DNA of 28,839 bases, taken from Giesbergeria sp. Its GTDB lineage: Bacteria; Pseudomonadota; Gammaproteobacteria; Burkholderiales; Burkholderiaceae_C. This document shows positions 15,284 to 23,288 of this stretch, piece by piece; the first letter of the stretch is position 1, and every line of letters begins with the position of its first letter. Location of the stretch: contig JAUYGP010000342.1 of NCBI GenBank assembly GCA_030690515.1, positions 1 through 28,839 on the forward strand, given 5' to 3'. Position numbers and translations under genes: made by a program. The notes beneath the pieces are model-generated. The model worked only from the letters and a program-made list of their open reading frames with translations. It was not told the DNA's origin and ran no database searches.

Positions 15284-16653
15284 ACACGCCAGACCACCTT
15301 CAAGGGCATCTGCCCGCAGACCACCGCCTCTCACCGCGCTGGCAGTTCCGCCATCTGCCGCTGATCGGACGCATGCTGGCGGACTATCCAGCGCAGGACT
15401 TGTGGCAAACCGACTTTGCCAGGCTGCCGCGAGCGCTGGCCCGTCAGCGCCAGCGCGCCAGAGTGTTCACCGAGCAGCACCTCCTGCCCGCAGCAGACGA
15501 ACTGGACCTGGCCCCGCACCTGCCGGCCGGGGAATGCCATCCCACCGCGCGTCGCATTCTGTCCGAGGCGGGCAAACAAGGGTGGCTGAGCTATTTCTTG
15601 CCAGCCCCGCTGGGCAAAATGCCCTGGGGCACCGTGGTGCATGCGCCGATCTGGCAAAGCTGCCTGATCGTGGAAGAATTCAGCCGTGGCTGCGGCGGCC
15701 TGATGCTGCTGCTGTCGGCCCACCATCTCGGCGCCATGCCCTTGATACTGTCTGGGCACGTGCACCACATTCTGAAGCTCCTGGCCCCTGTCTACCGCAG
15801 TTGTGAGCGCGGCGATCCGCACCTGATCGCTTTCGCGATCACCGAGCCCGCAGCCGGGTCCGACGTGGAGGACGGGCACGGTGCACAGACCTATCACCCC
15901 GGCGTCGTCGCAACACCCACCCACGGCGGCTACCTGCTCAATGGCCGCAAGTGCTTCATCAGTGGCGGGGATCTGGCAAAGACGGCCACCGTTTTTGCGG
16001 CGCTGCAGGGCGAAGGGATGGAATCGTGGACCTGCTTCTATGTGGACTGCTCCGACCCCGGTTACCGGGTGGCCCGCACGGAGCTCAAGATGGGCATGCG
16101 CGCCTCAGGAGCGGCCGAGATTGAATTGTCCAATGTCTTTGTCCCCACCGATCGCATCATCGGCGGGTTGCGCAATGGCTGGGTGCTGAACCGCGCCACC
16201 CTCAACGCCTCACGGATTCCTGTGGCGTCCATGGGGGTTGGCTTTGCCAGGGCCGCCACCGAAACGGCCGTGGAGTTTGCCCGGCACTACAAGGTGGGCG
16301 GCAAGGCCTTGATCCACTACCAGGACGTTCAGCTGCACCTGGCCACCATGGTGGCCGAGACCCGCGCGCTGCGCGCACTGGTCTGGCAAGAAGCCCGGCT
16401 TGCCTGGAAACCCCGGCAACTCCATGCATCGCTGTGCAAGTTCCACGCCACCGATCGCGCCCAGCGCGTCTGCGAAATGGCGATGGACCTGCTCGCCGAC
16501 CATGGCGCACGGCATGAGAACAGGATCGAGAAAATCTTCCGCGACGTCCGGTTGACCCGCATCTTCGAGGGCACCAACCAGATCAACCGCCTGTCCCTGA
16601 TCGAAGACTGGCAGCCCCAGCTGCTCGATCCTGACCACCCCGCAGGAGTATGA
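15280..16653 (+). CDS. Acyl-CoA dehydrogenase, probable catalytic subunit
   Basis: A 457-residue FAD-dependent acyl-CoA dehydrogenase, expected to put a 2,3-double bond into an acyl-CoA thioester. It shows ITEPAAGSD (flavin/substrate-binding region), NGRKCFISGGD, GMRASGAAEIELSNVFVP and near the C-terminus RIFEGTNQINR, where E430 is the expected catalytic base. The N-terminus is ~70 residues longer than in a minimal ~385-residue member. It overlaps both flanking genes by four bases, so the operon is translationally coupled. The substrate is not predictable from sequence; context suggests a branched or cyclic acid. Confidence 0.87.
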   Translation: MNTPDHLQGHLPADHRLSPRWQFRHLPLIGRMLADYPAQDLWQTDFARLPRALARQRQRARVFTEQHLLPAADELDLAPHLPAGECHPTARRILSEAGKQGWLSYFLPAPLGKMPWGTVVHAPIWQSCLIVEEFSRGCGGLMLLLSAHHLGAMPLILSGHVHHILKLLAPVYRSCERGDPHLIAFAITEPAAGSDVEDGHGAQTYHPGVVATPTHGGYLLNGRKCFISGGDLAKTATVFAALQGEGMESWTCFYVDCSDPGYRVARTELKMGMRASGAAEIELSNVFVPTDRIIGGLRNGWVLNRATLNASRIPVASMGVGFARAATETAVEFARHYKVGGKALIHYQDVQLHLATMVAETRALRALVWQEARLAWKPRQLHASLCKFHATDRAQRVCEMAMDLLADHGARHENRIEKIFRDVRLTRIFEGTNQINRLSLIEDWQPQLLDPDHPAGV

Positions 16654-17450
16654 ATATGCAGCAACACCAATGGCAGAGCGACCTGTTCTTTCAGTACCCG
16701 CGCAACACCGTTGCGACATCGCAGGGCAACGTGGAGATGCCAATCCTGTACTACGACAACTCAGTCATGATGGCCCTGTTTCGTGTGGACAGCGACAAAG
16801 CCCAGGCGCTGGTAGCAGAACAGGGCCTGCAAGTGGTCCGCACCCTGGGCGGCAAGGCGCTGGCAGGCATTGCCTTCTACCAGTACCGAGACACATCCAT
16901 CGGCGTGTACAACGAGGTCGGCGTCGCTATTGCCGTGGTGCCCAGCGGTACCAAGGCGCCCCGGTACCCCCTGGTATCCATGCTCAACACACTGGACAAG
17001 GCCCCCGTTGGCTTCTGCATCCTGGACCTGCCGGTCACGACCCCTGCCGCCTGTGCGGCCGGGCGCGAGATCTGGGGGTATCCGAAGTTCGTGACACCGA
17101 TTGCCTTTTCCCTTAATGGCTCCCAGTTTGACGGGGCGGTCACCGACCCCGACACACACCAGGATCTGCTTCACCTCTCCGGCAAGGCAGGCGCTGGCAT
17201 TCCTGGTCCCTTGCTGGACCTGGTCCTGTATTCGCGCCACAACGCAAGCCTGCTTCGCACCTTGGTCAACACCCGGGGCGGAGCGCACATCTGCCTACCC
17301 GGATCGATGCGCACCACCGTATCCGACAACAGCACCCACCCCATGGCCCAGCGCTTGCGTGCCCTGGGACTGCAGCACGCCAAACCCGCTTTCGTGTTTC
17401 ACAGCCATGCACTGCAGTTGCGCCTCAATGCCGGTGCCGTGCTGCCCTGA
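16650..17450 (+). CDS. Acetoacetate decarboxylase-family enzyme
   Basis: A 266-residue member of the acetoacetate decarboxylase superfamily. Recognisable blocks are VYNEVGVAIAV (about 86-96), where the active-site glutamate lies in the classical enzyme, and REIWGYPKF (139-147), whose lysine K146 corresponds to the Schiff-base lysine. The true decarboxylase converts acetoacetate to acetone and CO2. Many relatives instead act on other beta-keto acids or catalyse aldol/dehydration chemistry, so the substrate here is open. Its place after two acyl-CoA dehydrogenases and before an SDR suggests handling of a beta-keto acid intermediate. The start overlaps the upstream stop by four bases. Confidence 0.82.
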   Translation: MNMQQHQWQSDLFFQYPRNTVATSQGNVEMPILYYDNSVMMALFRVDSDKAQALVAEQGLQVVRTLGGKALAGIAFYQYRDTSIGVYNEVGVAIAVVPSGTKAPRYPLVSMLNTLDKAPVGFCILDLPVTTPAACAAGREIWGYPKFVTPIAFSLNGSQFDGAVTDPDTHQDLLHLSGKAGAGIPGPLLDLVLYSRHNASLLRTLVNTRGGAHICLPGSMRTTVSDNSTHPMAQRLRALGLQHAKPAFVFHSHALQLRLNAGAVLP

Positions 17451-17472
17451 GAATCTGTTGATGGTTTTTTCA

Positions 17473-17490
17473 GAGGGAGCGCAATCCCTC
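17473..17490 (+). other. Short hairpin between the decarboxylase and SDR genes
   Basis: GAGGGA (17473-17478), loop GCGCAA, TCCCTC (17485-17490): a perfect 6-bp stem without a T tract. It is either non-coding (SDR start at 17509) or within the SDR coding frame if ATG 17461 is used. Confidence 0.35.
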
Positions 17491-17508
17491 AAACAACGGC
17501 ACAACCCC

Positions 17509-18285
17509 ATGGAATCTCGACCTTGTCTGTTCATCACCGGGGCCGCCAACGGCATCGGCCGTGCCACCGCCCGCCTTTTCTGTCGTCAGGGCTGGTTTGT
17601 CGGCCTCGCCGATATTGATGGCGCTGGCCTGCTGGCCCTGAGCGAGGAACTCGGCGACACCAATACGATGGCGCTGTCACTGGACGTGGCCTGTCCAGAG
17701 CAATGGCAAGCGGCGCTCAGCGCCTTCCACCAGCGCACCGGGCGCCTTGACGTCCTGGTGAACAACGCGGGCATCCTGATTTCGGGCCCTTTCGAGAGCA
17801 ACCCCCTGGCGCGCCACCACGCCGTGATCGATGTCAACCTCAAGGGGCTGCTCAACGGCTGCTACCTGGCCAAGCCCTATCTGGCAGCCACGCCACAGGC
17901 CCGCGCCATCAACCTTTCGTCAACGGCGGCACTGTACGGCCAGGCATCGCTGGCAACGTACTCCACCACCAAGTGTGCGGTGCGAGGGCTCACAGAAGCG
18001 CTGAACGTCGAATGGCAGGCCGATGGCATCCGTGTGATGGACATCATGCCGATGTTCGTTCAAACGGACATGCTCACCGCCATCAATGCCCGCAGCATGG
18101 ACAGACTGGGCGCCCGGCTGACCGCAGACGATGTGGCCAGAACCATCTGGGCCGCCGCCGCGTACCAGGGCGGCTTCGGCAAGGTGCACTGGCCCGTTGG
18201 TTGGCTGGCGACCTGGCTCATGCGCCTGACCCGCCTGGCACCCGACCGCCTCAACCGATACATCGCAAGGCGGGTTGCCGCCTGA
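17509..18285 (+). CDS. Short-chain dehydrogenase/reductase (SDR)
   Basis: A 258-residue classical SDR that oxidises or reduces an alcohol/ketone with NAD(P)(H). It has the Rossmann motif TGAANGIG (10-17), NNAG (85-88), catalytic S137/S138 and the YxxxK pair Y151/K155. D35 and D37 in LADIDG after the second strand suggest NAD(H) preference. I chose ATG 17509 because the fold starts within a few residues; ATG 17461 would add 16 residues. Neither start has a strong ribosome binding site. It is the last gene of the operon. The C-terminus (WLATWLMRLTRLAPDRLNRYIARR) is hydrophobic and basic and could associate with membranes. Confidence 0.88.
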   Translation: MESRPCLFITGAANGIGRATARLFCRQGWFVGLADIDGAGLLALSEELGDTNTMALSLDVACPEQWQAALSAFHQRTGRLDVLVNNAGILISGPFESNPLARHHAVIDVNLKGLLNGCYLAKPYLAATPQARAINLSSTAALYGQASLATYSTTKCAVRGLTEALNVEWQADGIRVMDIMPMFVQTDMLTAINARSMDRLGARLTADDVARTIWAAAAYQGGFGKVHWPVGWLATWLMRLTRLAPDRLNRYIARRVAA

Positions 18286-18502
18286 CCATCAGGACGCTCT
18301 CCGGCACGGAATACAAGGGTTTCACCATAGCGAGCGCGACGGTCAACATGTGCCAATGTGCCATGCAAGAGGCGCCCCGCATCCCGGCGTTCGGGCCAGC
18401 AGCAGGCACTCCTGCTCCGCCACAGGCTGCAAACCACGGCCCCTTGAACGTCACACGGGCGCGCTACCCGTGCGGTAGCCCACCGCACCGTATCATCCCC
18501 CC

Positions 18503-19237
18503 ATGCTTGCCAAGATGATGGGTTTCTTCCTGCTGGGCCTGGTGCGGCTGCTCACCGGCTCACAGGCACGCTGGTACGGCTGCCCGCCCAAGGCGGAGCA
18601 GCGCATCTACTTTGCCAACCACCAGAGCCACGCCGACTTGGTACTGATCTGGGCGGCCCTGCCCGAAGAGCTGCGCAGCATCACCCGGCCGATTGCCGCA
18701 CGCGACTACTGGACCAAAACACCGTTCCGGCAATGGATTACCACTGCGGTGTTCAACGCCATCTATGTCGAGCGCCAAGCCGCCACGCCACCGCCTGCCG
18801 CTGCAGCACCCGCCCACGACAGCGCGGACGGCACGGCGGGTGGGCCAGACCCTGCTCCGCCAACACCCGAACCCGCGCCCAGCCCAGAGGCCCTGCGCGC
18901 CGCCCTGCCCGAGAACGATCCGCTGGCGCCGCTGGTGCGGGCGCTCGAGAGTGGCGATTCGATCATCATCTTCCCCGAAGGCACGCGCGGCCATGGCGAC
19001 GATCCACAGCCCTTCAAGTCGGGCCTGTTCCGGCTGGCCCAGATGTTTCCGCAGGTGGTGCTGGTGCCCGCGTGGATCAACAACGTGCAGCGCGTCATCC
19101 CCAAGGGCGAGGTGGTGCCGGTGCCCATCCTGTGCTCGGTGACGTTCGGCGCGCCCGTCGCGCTGGCCGACGGCGAAGCGCGCCGCCCCTTCCTGGACCG
19201 GGCGCGCCACGCTGTGATGGCGCTGCGGGAGGTGTGA
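18503..19237 (+). CDS. 1-acyl-glycerol-3-phosphate acyltransferase-like protein (PlsC family)
   Basis: A 244-residue lysophospholipid acyltransferase with the NHQSHAD box (HX4D, H40-D45) and the IIFPEGTRG glycerol-phosphate-binding motif (155-163). It is expected to esterify a lysophospholipid or similar acceptor at the inner membrane. A Pro/Ala-rich insertion at about residues 93-128 separates the two motifs and looks unstructured; ordinary PlsC lacks it. It is followed by a CdsA-like gene, giving consecutive steps to CDP-diacylglycerol if both are canonical. A 7-bp hairpin, GTGCGGT/ACCGCAC (18470-18488), precedes the ATG, and no ribosome binding site is evident. Confidence 0.87.
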   Translation: MLAKMMGFFLLGLVRLLTGSQARWYGCPPKAEQRIYFANHQSHADLVLIWAALPEELRSITRPIAARDYWTKTPFRQWITTAVFNAIYVERQAATPPPAAAAPAHDSADGTAGGPDPAPPTPEPAPSPEALRAALPENDPLAPLVRALESGDSIIIFPEGTRGHGDDPQPFKSGLFRLAQMFPQVVLVPAWINNVQRVIPKGEVVPVPILCSVTFGAPVALADGEARRPFLDRARHAVMALREV

Positions 19238-19377
19238 AGTGAAACACCCCGCTGTGTCGCTGCGATCCTTCCCCCCCTGCCCGCATCGCGGCGGAGCGGC
19301 CCTTGCGCGGGGCCAATCGTCTGGGCCGTGCCAGTTTCCTGCAGCGCGGGTGGTGCAACGCACCATGAAAAACTGAG

Positions 19378-20370
19378 ATGAACACCTTTCTTCGCAGCCT
19401 CTCTACGACCGAGCAGATCGGGGCGCTGTTCTTGGTCGTGTTTGGCGTGCTCGCGCTCATCACGCTCTGGGCGGTTGTGCGCGGCCTGCGCGAAGCCCAC
19501 CACGACGGCACCGAGGCCCAGGCACGCAAGATGGCCGCGCGGCAGCTGCGCGCTCTGCTGCAGACCTCCTGGGCCATGGCCACGGTGTTCTGGGTCAGTT
19601 GGGCACTGGGCGACACCATGGCCACGGTACTTTTCGCCCTGGTTTCGTTCCTGACGCTGCGCGAGTTCATCACCCTCTCGCCCACAAGGCGCGGCGATCA
19701 CCGCAGCCTGGTGCTGGCTTTTTTCGTCGTGCTTCCGCTGCAATTCATCATTGTGGGCTCACGGTCCTTCGATCTGTTCACTGTGTTCATCCCGGTTTAT
19801 GTGTTCCTGGCGCTGCCCGTGGTGAGCGCGCTGGCCAACGACCCCGAGCGCTTTCTGGAACGCAGCGCCAAGCTGCAGTGGGGCATCATGGTCTGCGTAT
19901 ATGGCATGAGCCATGTGCCGGCGTTGCTGCTGCTGGACTTTCCGCAATACGAGGGCAAGGGCGCTTTCCTGGTCTTCTTCCTGGTGCTGGTGGTGCAGAC
20001 CTGCATGGTGGTGCAGCACCTGGTGGGCCGCCGCCTGCCCCACCGGCCCGTGGCGCCGCAGGTCAGCCAGAGCTTTCAGTGGGCCAGCTGGCTGGCCGGT
20101 GTGGGCGTGGGTGGGGTGTTGGGCGGGCTGCTATCGTTCATCACCCCCTTCAAGCCGGGGCAGGCGCTGGGCATGGCCCTGCTGGCCTGCGTGGCGGGCA
20201 GCCTGGGGCACCTGGTGATGAAGGCCCTCAAGCGCGATCGCGGCATCACCAACTGGGGCATGCAGGGCCAGTCCGTCACGGGCGCTGGCGGCCTGCTCGA
20301 CCGCGTGGACGCACTGTGCTTTGCTGCACCGGTGTTTTTCCACTCGGTACGTTGGTATTTTGGTTTATAA
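19378..20370 (+). CDS. Phosphatidate cytidylyltransferase-like membrane protein (CdsA family)
   Basis: A 330-residue polytopic membrane protein with about eight hydrophobic segments. The C-terminal signature KRDRGITNWG...GAGGLLDRVD (about 285-311) matches the CDP-diacylglycerol synthase motif, with GAGG where the classical motif has HGG. It would activate phosphatidate with CTP. Its pairing with a PlsC-like gene resembles the accessory YnbB-type cluster rather than the essential cdsA locus, which normally sits with uppS and dxr. A three-codon mini-ORF (ATG AAA AAC TGA, 19365-19376) ends one base before the start codon. The stop is followed at once by repeat copy E. Confidence 0.87.
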   Translation: MNTFLRSLSTTEQIGALFLVVFGVLALITLWAVVRGLREAHHDGTEAQARKMAARQLRALLQTSWAMATVFWVSWALGDTMATVLFALVSFLTLREFITLSPTRRGDHRSLVLAFFVVLPLQFIIVGSRSFDLFTVFIPVYVFLALPVVSALANDPERFLERSAKLQWGIMVCVYGMSHVPALLLLDFPQYEGKGAFLVFFLVLVVQTCMVVQHLVGRRLPHRPVAPQVSQSFQWASWLAGVGVGGVLGGLLSFITPFKPGQALGMALLACVAGSLGHLVMKALKRDRGITNWGMQGQSVTGAGGLLDRVDALCFAAPVFFHSVRWYFGL

Positions 20371-20416
20371 GTAAAAACAGCCTCTAGCGCTTATCCATCA
20401 AGCGCAAGCAGCTATC
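20371..20416 (-). repeat. Dispersed intergenic repeat, copy E
   Basis: Read on the minus strand it starts GATAGCTGCTTGCGCTTGAT, continues GGATAAGCGCTAGAGGC and ends TGTTTTTAC. The arms GCGCTT and AAGCGC pair across GATGGAT to form a stem-loop. It matches copy A at 37 of 46 positions. It begins at the base after the CdsA-like stop codon and ends 13 bases before the ruvC ATG. Confidence 0.75.
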
Positions 20417-20429
20417 ATTTTAATAGTAC

Positions 20430-20978
20430 ATGAGAATCCTTGGCATCGACCCCGGCCTGCAGACCACCGGTTTTGGCGTGGTGGACGTGGACGGCCACAA
20501 GCTCAGCTATGTGGCCAGCGGCACCATACGCACCACCCAACTCGCGCTGGGCGACCTGCCCGGGCGCCTGAAAGTATTGTTCGACGGCATTGGCGAAGTA
20601 GCCGCCCGCTACGAGCCCGACGTGGCCACGGTGGAGATCGTGTTCGTCAACGTCAACCCCCAATCCACCCTGCTGCTGGGCCAGGCGCGCGGCGCCTGCA
20701 TCACGGCGCTGGTGGCGCGCGACCTGCCCGTGGCCGAATACACCGCGCTGCAGATGAAGAAAGCCGTGGTCGGCCACGGCCGCGCCGCCAAGAGCCAAGT
20801 ACAGGAAATGGTGCGCCGCCTGCTCCAGCTGCCTGGCCTGCCCGGAACCGACGCCGCCGACGCTTTGGGCATGGCTATCACGCACGCGCACGCAGGCGCA
20901 GCCATGGCGCGCCTGGGCGAAGTGGCCACCTTGCAGCGGCGCCAGCATGCGATGTACAAGGGCGGGCGCAGCTACTGA
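20430..20978 (+). CDS. ruvC: Holliday junction endonuclease RuvC
   Basis: A 182-residue crossover-junction endonuclease that cuts Holliday junctions during recombination and repair. Catalytic acids are visible: D7 (ILGIDPGLQTTGFG), E69 (ATVEIVFVN), and D141 and D144 (GTDAADALGMAITHAH), matching D7, E66, D138 and D141 of the E. coli enzyme. LLLGQARGA and RAAKSQVQ are also conserved. It is separate from ruvAB in this window. The ATG lies just after repeat copy E, with no clear ribosome binding site. The next ORF starts 22 bases downstream. Confidence 0.95.
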   Translation: MRILGIDPGLQTTGFGVVDVDGHKLSYVASGTIRTTQLALGDLPGRLKVLFDGIGEVAARYEPDVATVEIVFVNVNPQSTLLLGQARGACITALVARDLPVAEYTALQMKKAVVGHGRAAKSQVQEMVRRLLQLPGLPGTDAADALGMAITHAHAGAAMARLGEVATLQRRQHAMYKGGRSY

Positions 20979-21000
20979 CGGCCCACCCGCACGCACCACC

Positions 21001-21459
21001 ATGGCTACTACCGAATTTTCCCTCTTCAAATACCCGCACAGCGGCCGCCCGCTGATCACCCCGTTGCGGCGCGGGTTCATTTATGCCAGCCTGGCGGCGG
21101 GTGTGCTGGCCAGCATCGTGGTGTTTCCCTTTGGGGCCGTGCTACTGCTGGTGCCGCTGGTGACACGGCTATCGGCCCACCGCTACCTGCAGGTCGGGCC
21201 GCGCTACCTGCTGTGCGGCGACACCATCGTCTACTACGGCAATGTGCGGCGCATGGTTCTGTCGCGCTCGGTGGGCACCTTGGCGCTGCACTGCGCCAGC
21301 GGCCCGCCGCTATTGCTGGCGCGCGACAAGTTTCCGACCAACGCCAGCAAGGCCGACAAGATCACCAAAAACAAGGCCGACAAGTTCGCAAAAACGTCGG
21401 CCCGCATCATCGAGCGGGTTCTCCACGCTGCGCCCGGCACGCCCCTGGAGGAAGCGTGA
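21001..21459 (+). CDS. Small membrane protein with Lys-rich duplicated motif, radical SAM neighbour
   Basis: A 152-residue protein of no family I recognise with confidence. A hydrophobic hairpin at about residues 25-55 should anchor it in the membrane. After it comes a beta-rich stretch (YLQVGPRYLLCGDTIVYYG, then VGTLALHCASGPPLLLARDKF) that could fold like a PH-type domain, then a basic tail with an imperfect tandem repeat, KADKITKN-KADKFAKT (about 120-135), encoded by two AAGGCCGACAAG copies. The stop is two bases before the radical SAM start, so the two are almost certainly co-translated. It may be an anchor, partner or substrate of that enzyme; this is inferred from position only. Confidence 0.75.
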   Translation: MATTEFSLFKYPHSGRPLITPLRRGFIYASLAAGVLASIVVFPFGAVLLLVPLVTRLSAHRYLQVGPRYLLCGDTIVYYGNVRRMVLSRSVGTLALHCASGPPLLLARDKFPTNASKADKITKNKADKFAKTSARIIERVLHAAPGTPLEEA

Positions 21460-21461
21460 GC

Positions 21462-23288
21462 ATGGACGCCACCACCCCCTTGGCACCGGCTGTCGGGCGA
21501 TCGATCCACCTGCTTTACGTGCCCACGCTGTGCTGCAACCTGAGCTGCAGCTACTGCTACCTGGGCAAGCAGACCAGCGAGGCCGCGCTCAAGCGCGATG
21601 CCGAACGCGCCGTGCACACGCTGCGCCACACGCTCGATGCGCTGCGCGATGCCGGGGTGCTGGCGTTCAACGTCTCGCTGCACGGCGGCGAGGTGACCAC
21701 GCTGCCGCCCGATGTGCTCGATGCCCTGTTCGGCATGGTCCGCGCGCACTACCGTGAGCATTTCGACGCGCTGAGCGCCCTGGGGCACCGCAAGTCGGCG
21801 CCGCACATCAAGACCAACCTGTTCAAGTTCGCGCCGCTGATCGACCTGTTCGAGCGCCACAAGGTCTCCGTCAGCGCCAGCATCGACCTGCCGCTGGCCC
21901 TGCACGAACGCCACCGCACCACGCGCGGGGGCACCGGCTGGCTGCCGCGCACGCTGGAGAACATCCGGCTGCTGGCGCGCTACCCGCACGCCAAGAAGAT
22001 TTCCGCCACGCTCAGCAGCGAGCACTTGCAAGACATGCAGGCGCTGGTGGACGACATCTGGTTCATCCACCGCGAGCTGGGCTTCGACATGAACCAGTTC
22101 AAACTGATGTTCGCCTTCGGCTCCGAGCTCAACCGCACCGCCAAGGGCGAGGCTGTGCTCACCCCGGCCACGCCCGAGCAGCAGCAGCGGCTGTACGACA
22201 CGCTGCACGCCGCCTTCATGGGCACCGAACTCGAAGAGGGCCTGCGCCGCCACTGGTTCGACGAGTTCACGCCCGGCTACTGCACCAATGCCGCCAACTG
22301 TGGCGAGCGCTTTTATCTGCTGCAAAGCGACGGCTCGGTGTATTCGTGCGTGCGCGGCCAGGGGATATCGGAATTTCGCTACGGCAACGTGTTTGAGCAA
22401 CCCATCCTCGACATCCTGGACAACGGCGCGCGCCAGATCCGCCAGATCCACCAGGCGCACGGCTTCGACAGCGCCTGCCAGGGCTGCGGCCACCTCTCCA
22501 CCTGCCACACCGGCTGTCCGGTGGTGAAGCACCAGAACCAGAGCGGGCGCTCTTACACCTGCGGCCTGCAAAAGAGCATCTACGCCGACGCGCCGCTGAC
22601 CTACCCCGCCGACCCGCCCGACATACAGCACGACTACGCACAGCAATACCAGTTGGCCACCCACCCCGGTCTGGCCTTCGCGCAACCCGCGCCGCGGCCC
22701 ACCGCGCGCCGCCTGGTGCTGCCCAGCGACCTGGGCGATGAGAAAAACACCCTGCCCGCCCTCATCGAGGCCGACCCGGTGCTGCAGGCGCTGTTCGATG
22801 GCAGCGCCTTCGTGCTGGAACTGGGCGGCGAGCCCATCGCATTGGAATCACAGTTGCTTAAACCGCAGCGCAGCCTGCACACCCTGGTGCCCGGCGACCG
22901 CGTGGTGCTGCACCTGCGCCGCGACCTGCTGACGCACAACTGCCCCGAGGCCGTGCGCAATACTGTCTACCTGCAGATGCTGCGCGACACACCGGTGGTT
23001 TACGGCGATGAGCGGCGCACCAAGCAGGCCCATGTGTTCACCTACCAGATCTACGCCGATTTTCTGGAGCCCAGCGCCCTGCTGGGCGACGACTTTGCGC
23101 AGGTGAACTTGTCGGGCCTCATCGAGCTGCACCGCGCGCACTACCAGCGCGGCGTGCTCAACAACCTGTTCGTGACCACCTTCTTTTTGCGCGAATACCA
23201 CTACCAGAAGCAGAAGGCCAACGCCTTCTACCATGTGCAGACGGCCAACCTGCCGTTTCAGAACTTTGAATTCCACTACCTGCCATGA
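21462..23288 (+). CDS. Radical SAM/SPASM-domain enzyme of unknown target
   Basis: A 608-residue iron-sulfur enzyme. The radical SAM cluster motif is CNLSCSYC (C25, C29, C32), with the SAM-binding GGE at 75-77. Further cysteines C274, C280, C296, C339, C342, C348, C352 and C367, in the pattern CTNAANC...SVYSC...CQGCGHLSTCHTGC...YTC, are a SPASM domain holding auxiliary 4Fe-4S clusters. This type modifies peptides or proteins, as in sulfatase maturases and RiPP enzymes. The region from ~390 to 608 is an extra domain I do not recognise. ATG 21462 has GGAGG upstream. The stop overlaps the next start (ATGA). No sulfatase gene is nearby; the coupled poly-Asn protein is the obvious candidate partner. 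Confidence 0.88.
   Translation: MDATTPLAPAVGRSIHLLYVPTLCCNLSCSYCYLGKQTSEAALKRDAERAVHTLRHTLDALRDAGVLAFNVSLHGGEVTTLPPDVLDALFGMVRAHYREHFDALSALGHRKSAPHIKTNLFKFAPLIDLFERHKVSVSASIDLPLALHERHRTTRGGTGWLPRTLENIRLLARYPHAKKISATLSSEHLQDMQALVDDIWFIHRELGFDMNQFKLMFAFGSELNRTAKGEAVLTPATPEQQQRLYDTLHAAFMGTELEEGLRRHWFDEFTPGYCTNAANCGERFYLLQSDGSVYSCVRGQGISEFRYGNVFEQPILDILDNGARQIRQIHQAHGFDSACQGCGHLSTCHTGCPVVKHQNQSGRSYTCGLQKSIYADAPLTYPADPPDIQHDYAQQYQLATHPGLAFAQPAPRPTARRLVLPSDLGDEKNTLPALIEADPVLQALFDGSAFVLELGGEPIALESQLLKPQRSLHTLVPGDRVVLHLRRDLLTHNCPEAVRNTVYLQMLRDTPVVYGDERRTKQAHVFTYQIYADFLEPSALLGDDFAQVNLSGLIELHRAHYQRGVLNNLFVTTFFLREYHYQKQKANAFYHVQTANLPFQNFEFHYLP

Noticed and set aside
18470..18488. GTGCGGT/ACCGCAC hairpin before the PlsC gene as a terminator of the SDR operon
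   Set aside because: There is no T tract, it is ~185 bases after the SDR stop, and it lies only 14 bases before the next ATG; its role cannot be called.
21234..22685. A 483-codon minus-strand frame across the radical SAM gene
   Set aside because: Low-complexity Val/Gln/Gly-rich translation; the plus strand encodes clear radical SAM and SPASM motifs.
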